From positions 37,562,064 through 37,626,063 of the forward strand of contig CM045734.1 in assembly GCA_024760905.1 (NCBI GenBank): a stretch of DNA of 64,000 bases. Reading direction: 5' to 3'. This document shows, piece by piece, positions 33,531-48,168 of this stretch (its first letter is position 1; every line of letters starts with the position of its first letter). The position numbers were made by a program, and so were the translations under genes. This DNA is from Plotosus lineatus. Lineage: Eukaryota; Chordata; Actinopteri; Siluriformes; Plotosidae. The notes beneath the pieces are model-generated. The model made no database searches and had not been told where the DNA came from. It worked only from the letters and a program-made list of their open reading frames with translations.

Positions 33531-36500
33531 TGAAAATTACATATGGGTTGCCCGTCGAAGCAGATTTCAGTGTTCTTCAACACCTTCCTAAAACGTGATC
33601 AAAACTTATTGACATCCACATGCTTACAGAAACATCAGATCATGGGTTATTTCTGAAGATAAAATATCTTCACTTCACTTATCCCTTAACATCCGGTGAT
33701 GTCGTTGGGGCGCCTTCATGGTGAGACTTGGGCTGATTTGGCCTGGCGGCGCCCATCCCTCTCCAGGACATAGAAACACGCTGACGGCTTTGCAGCATTC
33801 TCTTTTACGAAAGTCAGCAATGGTTCTTTGACATGTCTCTCACCATAGACAGTGAGAGACATGGCCTGCCTTTGATAACCCAGTTAGCTGCCCTGGGGGG
33901 GACAGTGACAACCTTGTGGGGACTCGAACCCCCAACCTTAGGATCGGCGATCCTGCGCCTTAACCACTAGACCACCACTGCCCTTTAAGATAAAATATAT
34001 CAGCAGGCATATGTTGTTATGTAAGTTAAAGGCCTCATCATTAGGATTATAGTCAAAATCTATTTTTAATGGATTAGTATTTAGGGACAATGTAAAGATG
34101 GGCGTATATTTTTATATTTCCTGTAAAGGTGCCCATTCACAAGTGAATACTGTGTTTTAGCTTCCATTATCAATTAATTTTGGCTGAATACAAAGGTATC
34201 CCAGCAAACTCGGCACAGTTCATGGGATTAGTATCTCTTTAGTCATGTGTTTTACAGCTCATTCTTTTCTGAGTCTGTTTGCAATAATAACCGAAAGAAT
34301 TTTTTTTTTTTTTCGCATGCACAATAACTTGGCAGTGCAACACATCCATAGAAAGTGGCATATTTCGAGTTCAGGTGTTAAAAAATAGAAGAATGCATAC
34401 GGTTTCAAAAGAAATAATAAACAGATGGTGATCTTCTCTATCATTGTGCTTGATGAATTGATCTTTGACACTCTGGTAAAGTATGGAGTTGTAGAACCAT
34501 CTGGTATGTGAATGTGTCTCTTTTAATGCAGGTTTAATGTTGTCATTTTTTAGATATATAGTTGTAAGACAGTTTTATGTACAGTGCAGTTTAGAATTTA
34601 TTTTTTCATTTATACTGTTGTAAGATGTTGTTTTTTTAATTTTTTTTTAAATCAAATTATTTGTATTTCTTTAGGGTGTTGGTTGTTTTGGGGGATTCTT
34701 GGCCTCCATGCTTCTGGCTTATCTTCTTTCTACACATAAAGTGGGTAAAACCATGAATGCCTACCAGCTGCTCAGAAACGCACTGCATTTCTTGGGTAAA
34801 TATGTACTTGTTATTGTGAGCGCTTTGAGCGAAAATTGTCGTAATTTTTTTATGCTTTGGATTCACTGACTTTATTAGATGTGAGGGCTTTCAGCTATTA
34901 TCTGTCAGTAGTGCAAGGTCTCACTGAAAGTACTGTATTATAAGAATGGTGAGTAGTAAACTGTTAGAGACACTTAGAAAGTTTGGCAGCTGCATTGAGT
35001 CCTGCGGGTAATGCTCTTGAACAGTGGTCTCCAACCCTGTTCCTGGATATCTACCAGATTTTATGTCCAAATTTAAGCATTCACACCTGAGTACATGATT
35101 ATTGTGTTGCAGAAGTTCTTGAACAGGTCAAAAAGATGTGAGATTTTTTGTGAGGTTGGAGAGCAAACTTGCAGGAAGGTGGATCTCAAGGAATAGGGTT
35201 AGAGATCACTACTCTAGAAAAATAATACATGTGATCAAGAAACTCATGCACGTTGTTCACGTTCATTACAACCGGGATTGTATTTTACATGCAGTTGTCA
35301 TTGTCGATATTTTATTGATGTTCATTTCAAGGAGGTGTTTTGCACTCTATAAGTACCGGACATAACTTCGGCTGTATGAGTACAGGGATCCCTCACTTTC
35401 CGCGGTTAATAGGGACTGAGACCCCCACGTGACCACCGATTTCTGTGACCCCCCGCCCCACTGAATGACGTATACGTACATGTATATGTGTATGTAATAT
35501 CAATAAATACATATTCAATGCTATAAATGCTTATAATGGCAATTAAACATTCAAAAATAATTCATAGGATGTAAATAAATAAATATAAATACTGTACACA
35601 CAAATGAGCGTGCACACACTCAGATGCGCACCTCACATAAAAATGTAAGTAGTTTTGTTGGGTTGTTTTTGTTTGTTTGGGGTTTTTTGTTGTTGTGTTT
35701 TGTTTTGTTTTTTGCATAATTGGACTTGTTTTGTGGCAGATTCCTTAACATTTTTCCTTAATTTTCTTTTTTTTTTTCCCTTTTTCGATGAATATTTTTG
35801 AAAAACCCACGATGTACTGAAGCCACAGAAACTGAAGCACGAAGTAGCGAGGGATTACTGTATACAGTCTAGTCTAGAAAGAAATCAGCCCCAGCCAGCA
35901 TTGCTTCTTCAGTCCACTCTTCATATATTTTTCTTTTATTTCTTTCTTTCTTGATTTTTACTTTTTCAGCTTCCACAGACCTGACTGAGAATGGCATTAC
36001 CTTGGCAAAAAACCCTGATTCAAAAGCGGTAAGCAGTGACATAACACGGATGCTATATTGTTCAATATTGAATGTTTCTTACCTTTGCACCAGGAATTAT
36101 ATGCTTTTCTCCTTCCCCATTAGCCTTCTCTGCCCGAGTTCCACACTGCTTTCCAGGTGGTGTTTGTGGATCCCTCTGGCCATCTTAACATGTGTGCAGA
36201 CATGACTGCATGCACCTACAAACAGGTCAAGCTTTTTTTTTTTTTTTTTAATATACAGACGCTCCCTGACTTGCTTTCATTCGTTTTACGTTTTTTTTTT
36301 TTTTTCTCCATTTAACGTTTTTTTTTTTTTAATTGTCAAATTTTGAGTTTAGACACACCTATGTAGTACACTGATGTAATGACGCTGCGTCCATTGTTTA
36401 CAAAAGACTGAACGTGCCCCTCCTTCCCAGTTTAGTTATATATATACATCGTTTTATATATACAGTCGGCTCCCTACTTATGAAGACCCCTGGGCACAAG

Positions 36501-36864
36501 ATCCCCGGGGTACGAAGACCATTTTCCTAAGTTTCCGTCCCAGGGACATGAAAACAACCCCCTCATAAACAACCCCCTCAAAAAATTCAAACGTGCCAAT
36601 CAAAATTTCAAATGATGCGCGAGTTGCTCTCTCATTGGCGGGCTCTCAACATCCCGCCCCGCTGGCCTCCCAGATAGAGACAGAAGGAAGTTTAAGTCTT
36701 TAGTTTTTAGTTTAGTTTTTTAAGTTGTTTAATTCAGTAAATGTTGAATAAATGTGGGCGCATTTGAGCTTATCTGGAATTGCGATCCCTCAAGAAATCA
36801 AGTTAAAGTTGAGTTTGTCAAGCAAGGAATGCACTTTGAATTCCACGTCTTGTGGGCGTGGCCC

Positions 36865-36944
<80 letters not shown>

Positions 36945-37203
36945 ATAAATGTTTAATTAATAAATATGTTAATAAAATGTTTAAATTGTTTAATAAATAA
37001 TTTTCTTTTACTTTTAACACACATTTCATACAAAATTGGTGTACTTTTATCATTTTTGAAGGGTTTATGGGGTTTATCCAGTCCAAAGACTGGAGCCTTG
37101 GAACAAATCAGGCGTTTAACATGTAAAATGTGACCCCAACTGACAAAATCCCCACATTACAAAAAGGGCTCTGGAGCGGGTTAATTTTGTAGGTAAGGGG
37201 CCG

Positions 37204-37244
<41 letters not shown>

Positions 37245-37277
37245 ATACATATATAATACATATATAATACATATATA

Positions 37278-37343
<66 letters not shown>

Positions 37344-40300
37344 TCTTCTTTTTCCTTTCGGCTTTTCCCTTCAGGGGTCGCCACAGCGAATCATCTGCCT
37401 CCATCTCACCCTATCCTTTGCATCTTCTTCACTTACACCAACGACCTTCATGTCCTCCTTCACCACATCCATGAATCGTCTCTTTGGTCTTCCTCTAGGC
37501 CTTCTGCCTGGTAGTTCCAGCCTCAGCATCCTATTACCAATATACTCACTATCCCTCCTCTGTACATGTCCAAACCATCTCAATCTAGCCTGTCTGACTT
37601 TGTCTCCAAAACATCTCACATGTGCTGTCCCTCTGATGTGCTCATTCCTAATCCTATCCATCCTCATTACTCCCAAAGAGAACCTCAACATTTTCATCTC
37701 TGCTACCTCCAGCTCTGCCTCCTGTCTTTTCCCCAGGGCCACTCTTTCTAAACCATACAACATTGTTGGCCTCAACACCGTCTTATACACTTTTCCTTTC
37801 ATTCTTGCCGATACCCTTATCACACATCACACCGGACACGTTTCTCCAACCATTCCAACCTGCCTGCACACGCTTCTTCACCTCTTTTCCACACTCTCCA
37901 TTGCTCTGGATTGTTGAGCCTAAGTACTTAAAATCCTCCACCTTTCTTATCTCTGCTCCCTGTAACCTCACCGTTCCTCTTGGGTCCTTCTCATTCACAC
38001 ACATGTATTCTGTCTTACTGAGACTAACCTTCATTCCCCTTCTTTCCAGGGCATACCTCCACCTCTCGAGATTTTCCTGCACTTGTTCTCTGCTCTCACT
38101 ACAGATCACAATGTCATCTGCAAACATCATAGTCCATGGGGAATCTTGTCTAACCTCGTCTGTCAGCCTGTCCATCACCATAGCAAACAAGAAGGGGCTG
38201 AGAGCTGACCCTTGATGCAGTCCCACCTCCACCTTGAACTCTTCTGTCACACCGACCGCACACCTCACCACTGTCTTACATCTCTCATCCATGTCCTGCA
38301 CCACTCTAACATACTTCTCTGCCACTCCAGACTTCCTCATGCAATACCACAGTTCTTCTCTCGGCACCCTGTCATATGCTTTCTCCAGATCCACAAAGGC
38401 ACAATGCAGCTCCGTCTGACCTTCTCTGGACTTCTCCATTAACATCCTCAAGGCAAACACTGCATCTGTGGTGCTCTTTCTTGGCATGAAACCAAACTGT
38501 TGTTCACAAATGCTGATCTCTGCCCTTAGTCTAGCTTCCACTATTCTTTCCCATAACTTCATCGGATGGCTCATCAACTTTATCCCTCTGTAGTTGCCAC
38601 AACTCTGTACGTCTCCCTTGTTCTTAAAAATGGGCACCAGCACACTTCTCCATTCCTCTGGCATCCTCTCACTTTCTAAGACCTTGTTGAATGTTCTTGT
38701 CAGAAAATCTACTGCTACCTCTCCTAGACACTTCCATACCTCCACCGGTATGTCATCAGGACCAACTGCCTTTCCACTCTTCATCCTCTTTAATGCCCTC
38801 CTCACTTCACCCTTACTAATCTTTGCTACTTCCTGGTCCACAACAGTCACCTCTTCTACTCTTTTCTCTCTCTCATTTTCCTCATTCATCAGCTCTTCAA
38901 AGTACTCTTTCCATCTTCCCAGCACACTTCTGCCATCAGTCAATACATTTCCCTCTCTGTCCTTTATCAATCTAACTTGCTGCACGTCCTTCCCATCTCT
39001 ATTTCTCTGCTGTGCCAACCTGTATAAATCATTTTCTCCCTCTTTACTTTCCAACCGAGCATACAAGTCATCAAACGCGCTCTGTTTGGCCTTTGACACT
39101 GCTACCTTTGCTTTACGCTGTGTCTCCCTGTACTCCTGTTTACTCTCTTCGGTTTTCTCAATGTCCCACTTCTTCTGAGCTAATCTCTTCCTTTGTACAC
39201 ACTCCTGCACTTCCTCATTCCACCATCAAGTCTCCTTATCTACTTTCCTTCCAGATGACACACCAAGTATTCTCCTACCTGTCTCCCTGATCACATTAGC
39301 TGTAGTTGTCCAGTCATCTGGAAGCACTTCCTGACCACCCAAAGCCTGTTTCAACTCCTCCTTGAAGACAACCCGACACTCTTCCTTTTTCAGCTTCCAC
39401 CACTTTGTCTTCTGCTCTGCCTTTGCCTTCTTCACCTTCCTCACCATCAGCGTCATCCTGCACACCACCATCCTATGCTGTTTGGCAACACTCTCACCCG
39501 CTACTACTTTGCAGTCACTGACTTCCTTCAAATTACATCGCCTGCACAAGATGGAGTCTACCTGTGTGCTCCTACTTCCACTTTTATAAGTCACCCTATG
39601 CTCCTCTCTCTTCTGGAAGAAAGTATTCACCACAGCCATTTCCATCCTTTTTGCAAAATCTACCAACATCTGTCCTTCTGCGTTCCTGTCCTGGATACCA
39701 AACCTACCCATCACTTCCTCGTCCCCTCTGTTTCCTGCACCAACATGTCCATTGAAGTCTGCCCCAATGACCACTCTTTCACCTCTGGGGGTATTCTGCA
39801 TCACTTCATCTAACTCCCTCCAGAATCTCTCCTTCTCTTCTCGCTCACATCCTGTCTGTGGGGCATAAGCGCTAACCATACTGAACATCACACCTTCAAT
39901 TTCTAACTTGAGACTCATCACTCTGTCTGACACTCTTTTCACTTCTAGAACATTCCTGACAAACTCCTCCTTCAAGATGACTCCGACTCCATTTCTCTTC
40001 CCATCCACACCATGAAAAAACAGCTTAAATCCTGCCCCTAAGCTTCTAGCCTTGCTACCTTTCCACCTGGTCTCCTGGACCCACAGTATGTCCACCTTCC
40101 TCCTCTGCATCATGTCAGCCAGCTCTCTACCTTTTCCTGCCATAGTTCCAACATTCAAAGTCCCTACTTTCAGTCCTAGACTCATGCCTTTGCTCTTCTC
40201 TCTCTGGCAACGGACACGCCTCCCGCCTCTCCTTCTTCGAAGTCTTCGACCAATAGTAGTCCAATTTCCATCAACACCCTGTTGGTTGACCGCACTGATG

Positions 40301-42999
40301 GCGGTCGTTGTTAACCCGGGCCTCGACCGATCCGGTATGTCATTCTTTCTTGTGATTCGCATATTTTATTTGGCATTTGTTTTATGCCGGATGCCCCTTC
40401 CGGACACAACCCTCTGCATTTATCTGGGCTTGGGACTGGCGTGAGGGAGAGACACTGGTTTTTGCCCCCCCCCACGGCTGCATTGTATGTATGTATGTAT
40501 ATATAGTGTGTTACCCTTGTGTTAAGACGTCGTCTCTGTGACCTTTGTGTTTACACTGTTTTTGCGGACTTTTATGTAACCCTAAGCAAATATGGTTGGT
40601 CAGAAGCATAAGCCTACTAGCATGGGTGCAAGTCTCATACACAGAGATGAATTAACTATCTGCTCAGCTCACCATGCATACTCAGTTAAGCAAAGAGAGT
40701 TGTAATATGAATGAAAACCCGAATCCAGAAAAGAAAGAGAACGGTCCGCTCTGCTAGTGATTCATATCAGTGCAATCTGAGGATTAAACCAGTGTTCAAT
40801 GGCGCCCTTGCTCACTTGAAAGACCGGAAGTCCATATAACCCACGCTTTGTCTCAAGCACAAAACAAGTAAACTACTTTCGGTGTTGAGCGCCTCACATA
40901 TTGTAAGCGTTGATTGGCTGTTTTAAGCTTCATGTAAAGTGACTCCGCTCAGCTTCCTGCAAAGTGACCATCTGTCGACCATCGGAACCATTTACAAGGA
41001 GAAAGAGAAAGATCGCATCATAGAGAATGTTAAAGGTTATACAGTACAGACCTCAGCTACAGGAACATAATTGGTTCCCATAAAGTGTGTGTAAGGCGAA
41101 AAGTTCGTCTTCCGAACATTTATTTCCCATAAGAAACCATTAAAATGAGAATAATCCGTTCCCAGGTCCCCATAAAACATAATTTTCTACTAAATAAGCC
41201 TTAAAACTACACAAAAATATACCTTATTTTATGTATAATAAATGTGCTATTGTATTGTAATTAAAGAAATAAACTGTACTGTATAATAAAGTCGTTTTAT
41301 TTACCTTTGTGATGGTAGTTGATGGCTTGATGGAATGAAGTGGGAGGAGGAGGGAGGGAGGGACTTACTGTTTGGAAGGAGAGTTTGGAAACGCCTACTG
41401 TTTGGAAACACCCTTAGCCACACACGCACCCTTAATAGCTTCCTTGTTCTTAAGGATGGTAGCAATGGTAGACTTAGCGTACTGGTACTGGGACGCTAAG
41501 TCACACAAACGCACACCTCGTTCGTGTTTTTCAATGATCTCCGCCTGTGGTGGGGTCTTTTTCGGTCCCATAATAGCAAAAGTACACTCAATATGGTCCA
41601 AAATGTCTATCAAACACAAACCACTTCCGCACTCAAAGAAAGGGGCGTGAGCGTGCGTCAGCTTCTCGTGGCCGCCACTGTGGCGCTGTTCGACCGCGTG
41701 GTTTGGTTCGTCCGCCGAAAACTAGTTCGTCAGCAGAGACTATATGCTCGCAAATTTAATGTTCTTGAGGCGAAACGTTCGTGAGCTTAAGCGTTCGTCA
41801 GCGGAGGTTTTACTGTATTTGATAATGTATTTGATGAGTGAATTTGATTAAAATTTATCTATTTGAAATTACTTTGCTTGAATTGAATTTATTTGAAAGT
41901 AATGTTGATATTATTTGTTATTTTCGATATTATTTTACAATGTTATGTTTATAATAATTGCTTTAAGGGTGTTTTATGAGATACGGTAATGGTATTTATG
42001 GGTGTATCGTGCAGTATGAGCGTCATACGTCACTGTAACAACTTGGGTTCACTTTCAACTTTCGTTTGGCTGTCCGGAACCAATTAAAAACCTAAGTCGG
42101 GGAGCGTCTGTATGTAAATGCTTGCTTATACATGGCATCAAGAAACTTTTATATTCATTTTAAATTTCCTGCTTTGTCTATAGATCCAGCATGAGGCGTC
42201 ACTCTCCCTTCAGTTCTGGGATGATCCCACTTTAGATGGCTTCCAGGGTTTACTTATGACCCCTAAACCCATGATCAGGACATATGACAATGTCTATCAG
42301 TGAGTCTCCATCCATGTCATGTCAGTTCTGGAATGTCTTCTTGAGTTGTTGTTGTTGTTGTGATTGTGTTTACAATTAAGGCACTGTATGTGTTCTCTTA
42401 GACTGAAGGATTTGGTGAAAATGCAAGCCTCCTGTAAAAAGCTCAGCCTCCTTGCCAGTCTCATGGACTACAGCGGAAACTACATTCTCGCAGTGCTTCC
42501 ATTTATCTTGTCTCTTCTGCAGCGAGGACTCGGGGCCAGGATCCACCATTTGGCTCATTCACGCCTTCCAGACCCTGAGGTAAGGACCAGAAATGTTAAG
42601 CTTGAATATAAATTTTTTTCTTTTTTTTCTTTTTTTTCTTTTTTTCAGAAACATGAGTACAAACCAGAGTGGTCCCTTTTTATATGTGTGATGTGCATAA
42701 CCATTTATTAAGGACTAGTCTGTGATCCACCTCACTTCAGGATATAATTGTGACATACATGGTCATTTGTTTCGCCATTTTGTTTTTTGGTAGTGGCCAG
42801 TGTACAGTGAACCCCCTATGCACAAAGACCAGCCACCTGTGTCCATTGGCCTGCTGCTGAACCCTGTGGGCGCTCTTTCTGTTCTGGAGAGAGGACCGCC
42901 AGCAGACAGTGCTGAGGTAAGTCTACAGTGTTCCTTAAGTGTGTGCGTGTGTGTGCGTGTGTGTGCGTGTGTGTGCGTGTGTGTGCGTGTGTGTGCGTG

Positions 43000-43033
<34 letters not shown>

Positions 43034-46000
43034 CTAAATAATGCCAATTTACTGAATTTACCCATCACTGTTGTGCAGGCAGAAGAGTTTCGACATCTGT
43101 GGGGTTTTCGTTCAGAGCTGAGGCGCTTTCAGGATGGAGCCATCACCGAGGCAGTGCTGTGGTCTGGATCCTCCACCTGTCAGAGGAGACATGTCCTGCT
43201 GGAGATCATTACCCATCTGCTGAATCTGTAAGACTGTTGTGTTCATATATTTAAATGAATGTTTATTATTTATGTATTTATTTTATTTTTGTTTTACCAA
43301 GTGTGCTGCATGTATTAATGGATGTGTTTTCACTTTTTTTTAGTCATGCGGATTTACCCGAGTCATGTGTCCATTTTGCGGGAGGACAAGTTGATGACAT
43401 AATTAAGGTTGATAAACGGGTATGTCATATGATTTGCAATTATATTTGGATGGAAGGATGGATTGGAATGTTTAATTTAAAGGATGGACAGAAAGGGTAA
43501 TGGGTTGTGTAGCCGGTTCAGATAAATCAATGGATAAATTTGGAGTTTGCTGAATGGTTTCACAGATGGATGGATGCAAACAGCATTAACTACATTTTAT
43601 GAGGAAAAATATTAATAACAGTAAAAGAAAATAGGACAAAATAAAGTCCTTCTGTTTTGTTTGACCACCTTAAATTTTATTCATAGCACATTTTCACCAT
43701 GGAATTCCATGGCATTATTTCAACAAACTTCAATTCAGTTTAATTCAGGTTTATTTGTATAGTGTGTTTTATTATTGACATTGTCACAAAGCAGCTTTAC
43801 ACTGTAAAACAGTGAAAGTAGAGGCTTACAAAGGATAAAGGAATTTAAACATTTCCTATGACCCCTACATATCCCTAATGAGCAAGCTGTTGGTGACAGT
43901 GGAAAGGAAAAACTCTTTCTGTAGTTGTAAGTAAGAAACCTTGAGCGGAACCAGGCCCAAAAGGGAAACCCATCCTCATTTGGTTGAAACCAGAAAGATA
44001 CACACCGCATATATATGAGAAATTCATTACAGTCCAAAAAGTAGTCCAGGTGGTTACACAACTGTAAGTCCTAAATAATTGTGGGAAAGAGTTTATATCA
44101 CCAGCAGTGAAGAGTCATGTTCACAATTTGTTGGTGCACATCTGGGTCCATATCATCAGCAGGAAGGAGGGGCATCAAATATGAGAACTCTAACCAACAT
44201 CAGCACACCAGGTCAGTTAGGTATACTCATAATAGTGTAATGGAAATAGAAGATTTGATTATTGCGGAGTGCTAGCAGGGACTCTGGCTTGACTGCCTAT
44301 GGGACCATAAGTAAAAGAGAGAGAACCAGAAGGAAGACAGATGTCGTGACCCTGTGATGTTGGGCAATCAACCACACCAAACTTGAGGGACATCACAATA
44401 TTAAAAGACAACGTCCAGCGTCCGGATGATTTTTCAGTGACATCTTGAATCAATGATCAGAAAATCAAACCACTCTATAGTGTCCGACTACTTCTTTTCC
44501 TTTCAACTGTTCCCTTTCAGGGGTTGCCACAGTGAATCATCTGCCTCCATCTTCATGGAAGTCATATTAATGATTCGCACATTCGATTTGGCATAGGGTT
44601 TTACATCGGAATCCCTTGCTGACACAACCCTTTTTTTAGCAAGGGGCAGAAACACGCTGATGGCTTTGCAGCCAACTCTTGTCAAAAGTCAACAATGGCT
44701 CTTTAACATGCCTCTCACCATAGACAGTGAGAGTCATGGTCAGCCTTTGATAACCCAGTTAGGTGCACTGAGGGGACAGTGACAACCTTGTGGAGAGTGG
44801 GACTCGAACCCCCAACCCTAGGATCAGCGATCCAGCACCTTTTACCACCAGGCCACCACTGCCTCCTCGCCATAGTGTTCTACACTTCTGAAATATTTTC
44901 AATAGGGTTAATGTCAGGGGATTGCGGTTACTGTTAATGTATGAAAATTATCCACTCTTTCACTAGTTGAGCGCCAATGTTATCTGTGCTAGTACTGTAT
45001 GGTTATTTGGAATATTGACTATACAAGGATCCCTCACTTTCCGAGGATAATTGGGACAAGAGATCCCCGTGACCATTGAAATCCGCGAAGTAGGAGACCC
45101 CCCCCAACCCTCCGTGACTGGTGTATACGTACATGTATATGTGTATATACAGACGTTCCCCAACTTGGATTTTTAATTGGTTCTGGACGGCCGAACGCAA
45201 GTTGAAAGTGAACGTAAGTTATTACAATGACATGTGACGCTCATACTGTACTATACATCCATAAATACCATTACCGTATCTCATAAAACACACCTAAATC
45301 AATTATTATAAACATAACATTATAAAATAATATCAAATATATCAAATAATATCAACATGAATTTCAAATAAGTCACTTATTTATACCGAGTTACTTTACA
45401 TGAAGCTTAAAACAGTCAATCAACGCTTACAATATGTGAAGCACTCAATACCGAAAGTAGTGTACTTGCAAAAGTAGTGTACTTGCTGTGGGTTATACGG
45501 ACTTCCGGTCTTTCAACTACACAAGGGTGCAGTTGAACTCGTATAGAACACAGCTTGCACTGATTCAAAGTGGAGCAAAGTCAGCAAAACGAAGAGTTCT
45601 TTCTTTTGTATAAGTAAGTAAATATTATTCAAGAGATGCATACAAAGAACAAGTACAAATCCTAATGAATATTAATATAAAAATAAGTATACACTCTTAG
45701 GATTCTGCTAAAAGATAATAAATATCTGTAATTGTTCTGTAATTTGTGCATTCGGGTTTTCATTCATATTACAATTCTCTTTGCTTAACTGAGTATGCAT
45801 GGTAGATTGTGCCGATCTGAGCAGATAGTTAATTTATCTCTGTGTATGAGACTTGCACCCATGCTAGTAGGCTTACGCTTCTGACCAACCATATTTGCTT
45901 CGGGTTACAAAAGTCTGCAAAACAGTGAAAACACAAAGATCACAGAGACAACATCTTAACACAAGGGTAACATGATATATAACTGATGTTACATGTGCTG

Positions 46001-46505
46001 TCCCGATGTATTCATTCCTGATCATATCCATCCTTGTTACTCCCAATAAACTCCCCCTAATTGTTAGTGTGTACCTTACCTCAACAATGACCTCTGATTG
46101 GTCCATTATTTGGGGATTAACTATTATACTCGGTGGATAATGACTAAACCAAAATAATGGACACTCATGGTTTTTCACGGTCACTTGGAGCTGATGACAT
46201 CATGATCATGGTTTTAAATGGAAAAATATAAACATTTATAATCTAGTTCTGGTTTGGTTTTTCTTGTGCTTCCAAAAAGCATATTCAAAAACTATGAATG
46301 AGTTTAAAAACACACTATTACTTATTTACTTTTTTTGGTGTGTATGCGTATGCAAAAAATCCAAAGTTTAAAAATAATACCTTTTTACACCGTAGTTAGC
46401 TCAGCTCAAATTGCATGGTGTGTGTCTGCCTCAGCAATGATTTAAATGTTTTAAATAAACAACGAAACTGTAAAATGAAAATTTTAGTTTGTGTGTATAT
46501 GTATG

Positions 46506-46551
<46 letters not shown>

Positions 46552-48049
46552 TCAGTCTGTAGTTTGTAAACAATGAATGCAGCATCATTACGTCAGCATA
46601 CTACGTAGGTATGTCGAAACTGAATATTTGACTTTTTTTGGGGGGGGGGGGTGAACGTATGTCTGGGAGTGTCTGTAATATCAATAAATACATATTCAAT
46701 TATATAAATGCTTTAAATAACAATTAAACGTTAAAAAATAATGCATAAGATGTAAATGAAATATAAATACACACAAATACAGATGGTATTGTATGAGAAG
46801 AAGATGAGACAACATACATAAGTGCACGCGAGCATGCATGCGCGCAGATGCATGTGCACACACAGATGCAACAATGTAAGCAGTTTTGATGGGAGATTTT
46901 GGGTTGTTTTGTTTGTTTAGGGTTGGGTTTTTTTTTTTTTGTTTTTTTTTGATAATTTGCCTTGTTTTTGTGGCATTTTCCTTAACTTTTTCCCCTGTCT
47001 GTCTTCCTTTCGGCTTTTTCCCTTTTACTCGGGAGTCGCCACAGCGAATCATCTGATTCGCACATTTGATTTGGCAGAGGTTTTTACGTCGGATGCCCTT
47101 CCTGTCACAACCCTTTTAACAAGGGACAGAAACACGCTGACGACTTTGCAGCCTACTCTTTACGAAAGTCAGCAATGGTTCTTTTACATGCCTCTCACCA
47201 GAGACAGTGAGAGACATGGCCCGCCTTTGATAACCCAGTTAGTTTCCTTAACTTTTTCCCCTATTCTTCATTAATTTCCTTATATTTCAATTCGATTAAT
47301 ATATGTATTTTAAACCACGATGTACTGAAGCCGCCTGAATTGAAGTGTGAAGTAGCGAGGGATTCCTGTCTTGTCGGTTTCATGGAACTGTGCATCTCTG
47401 GTTCATGCTGTTATTGCTGTTTATCAGGCATCCAGTACAGGAGAAGAGGAAAGTCTAAAAGTGATACAGTGCTATGATGATCTAAGCAGAAAACTGTGGC
47501 AGCTGGAGGATCTTCCTCTGTCCATCACATCAGTGCAGGGTGCTCACCAAGCTCTGAGATACACACAGGTTACACACCTTTGCATTTCATCTGTTACTAC
47601 AGTTGCAAAATTATTCACTTCATTGTTGTATTTTTAATGAGCCTTCTCCTTATGTAGGTGTTTCCTCCGGTCCCAGTAAAACTGGCCTACTCATATTTTG
47701 ATCGAGAGAAGACTTCCCGGGCTTTGATTCCAAAGCAGGAAAAGCCTTGCCCTTGTTATATCACTCCTATAAAAGGTTCATTTTTATGATTATATCAGAA
47801 GTTAATGAATTTTAATGCTTATATTTTTATTCAGATCATTGTTCATAAGTACTAAATAAAAACTAACCTTTTAATTAATGTTAGGTACATTTCATCCAGA
47901 GAATCCAGGGCAGTGTTGGTTCTTCAACTGTTTTAGGTCTGTTGTTGTATAGGTACTACAGACCACTAACTGTTGGGTGTCACCTTATCCTTTAGATCGG
48001 TGGTCCCCAACCTTTTTATTACCATGGACCGGTCAACACTTGGCAAATT

Positions 48050-48115
<66 letters not shown>

Positions 48116-48132
48116 TAAATTTGCCAAGTGTT

Positions 48133-48168
<36 letters not shown>

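Larger units (their letters stand above)
37342..40485 (-). mobile_element. Near full-length LINE, RTE-like (family 1)
   Basis: The minus strand has a 5'UTR (GGTGGGGGGGGGCAAAAACC near 40470), an endonuclease region, a reverse transcriptase and a 3' end GGCGACCCCTGAAGGGAAAA plus AAGAAG repeats against the TA array. RTE-clade placement rests on the single-ORF layout and the short repetitive 3' end; this is inference. It is inserted in the outer element 36256-42110, antisense to NOL6. Confidence 0.88.
36256..42110 (+). mobile_element. Outer Tigger-like element, CAGACG family, carrying several later insertions
   Basis: Termini CAGACGCTCCCTGACTTGC and CCTAAGTCGGGGAGCGTCTG are separated by 5.8 kb and flanked by TA. 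Removing the elements at 36463-37207, 37342-40485 and 41042-41815 leaves an element similar to 45150-46675. A short transposase-like stretch at 40966-41037 supports Tigger ancestry. It fills almost all of NOL6 intron 10. Confidence 0.8.
45024..47368 (+). mobile_element. Tigger-like MITE, CAGGGATCCC family, hosting two insertions
   Basis: Left end CAAGGATCCCTCACTTTCCG and right end GAAGTAGCGAGGGATTCCTG, with TA on the left. The insertions at 45150-46675 and 46997-47242 interrupt it. It ends 59 bases before NOL6 exon 16. Confidence 0.8.

Noticed and set aside
37450..39800. Several plus-strand open frames of 100-194 residues
   Set aside because: They are antisense shadows of the minus-strand LINE; no independent homology. 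The same applies to minus-strand frames at 61986-63953.
42763..43068. His/Thr-rich minus-strand frame
   Set aside because: Product of the GTGTGCGT microsatellite and the antisense of NOL6 exon 13.
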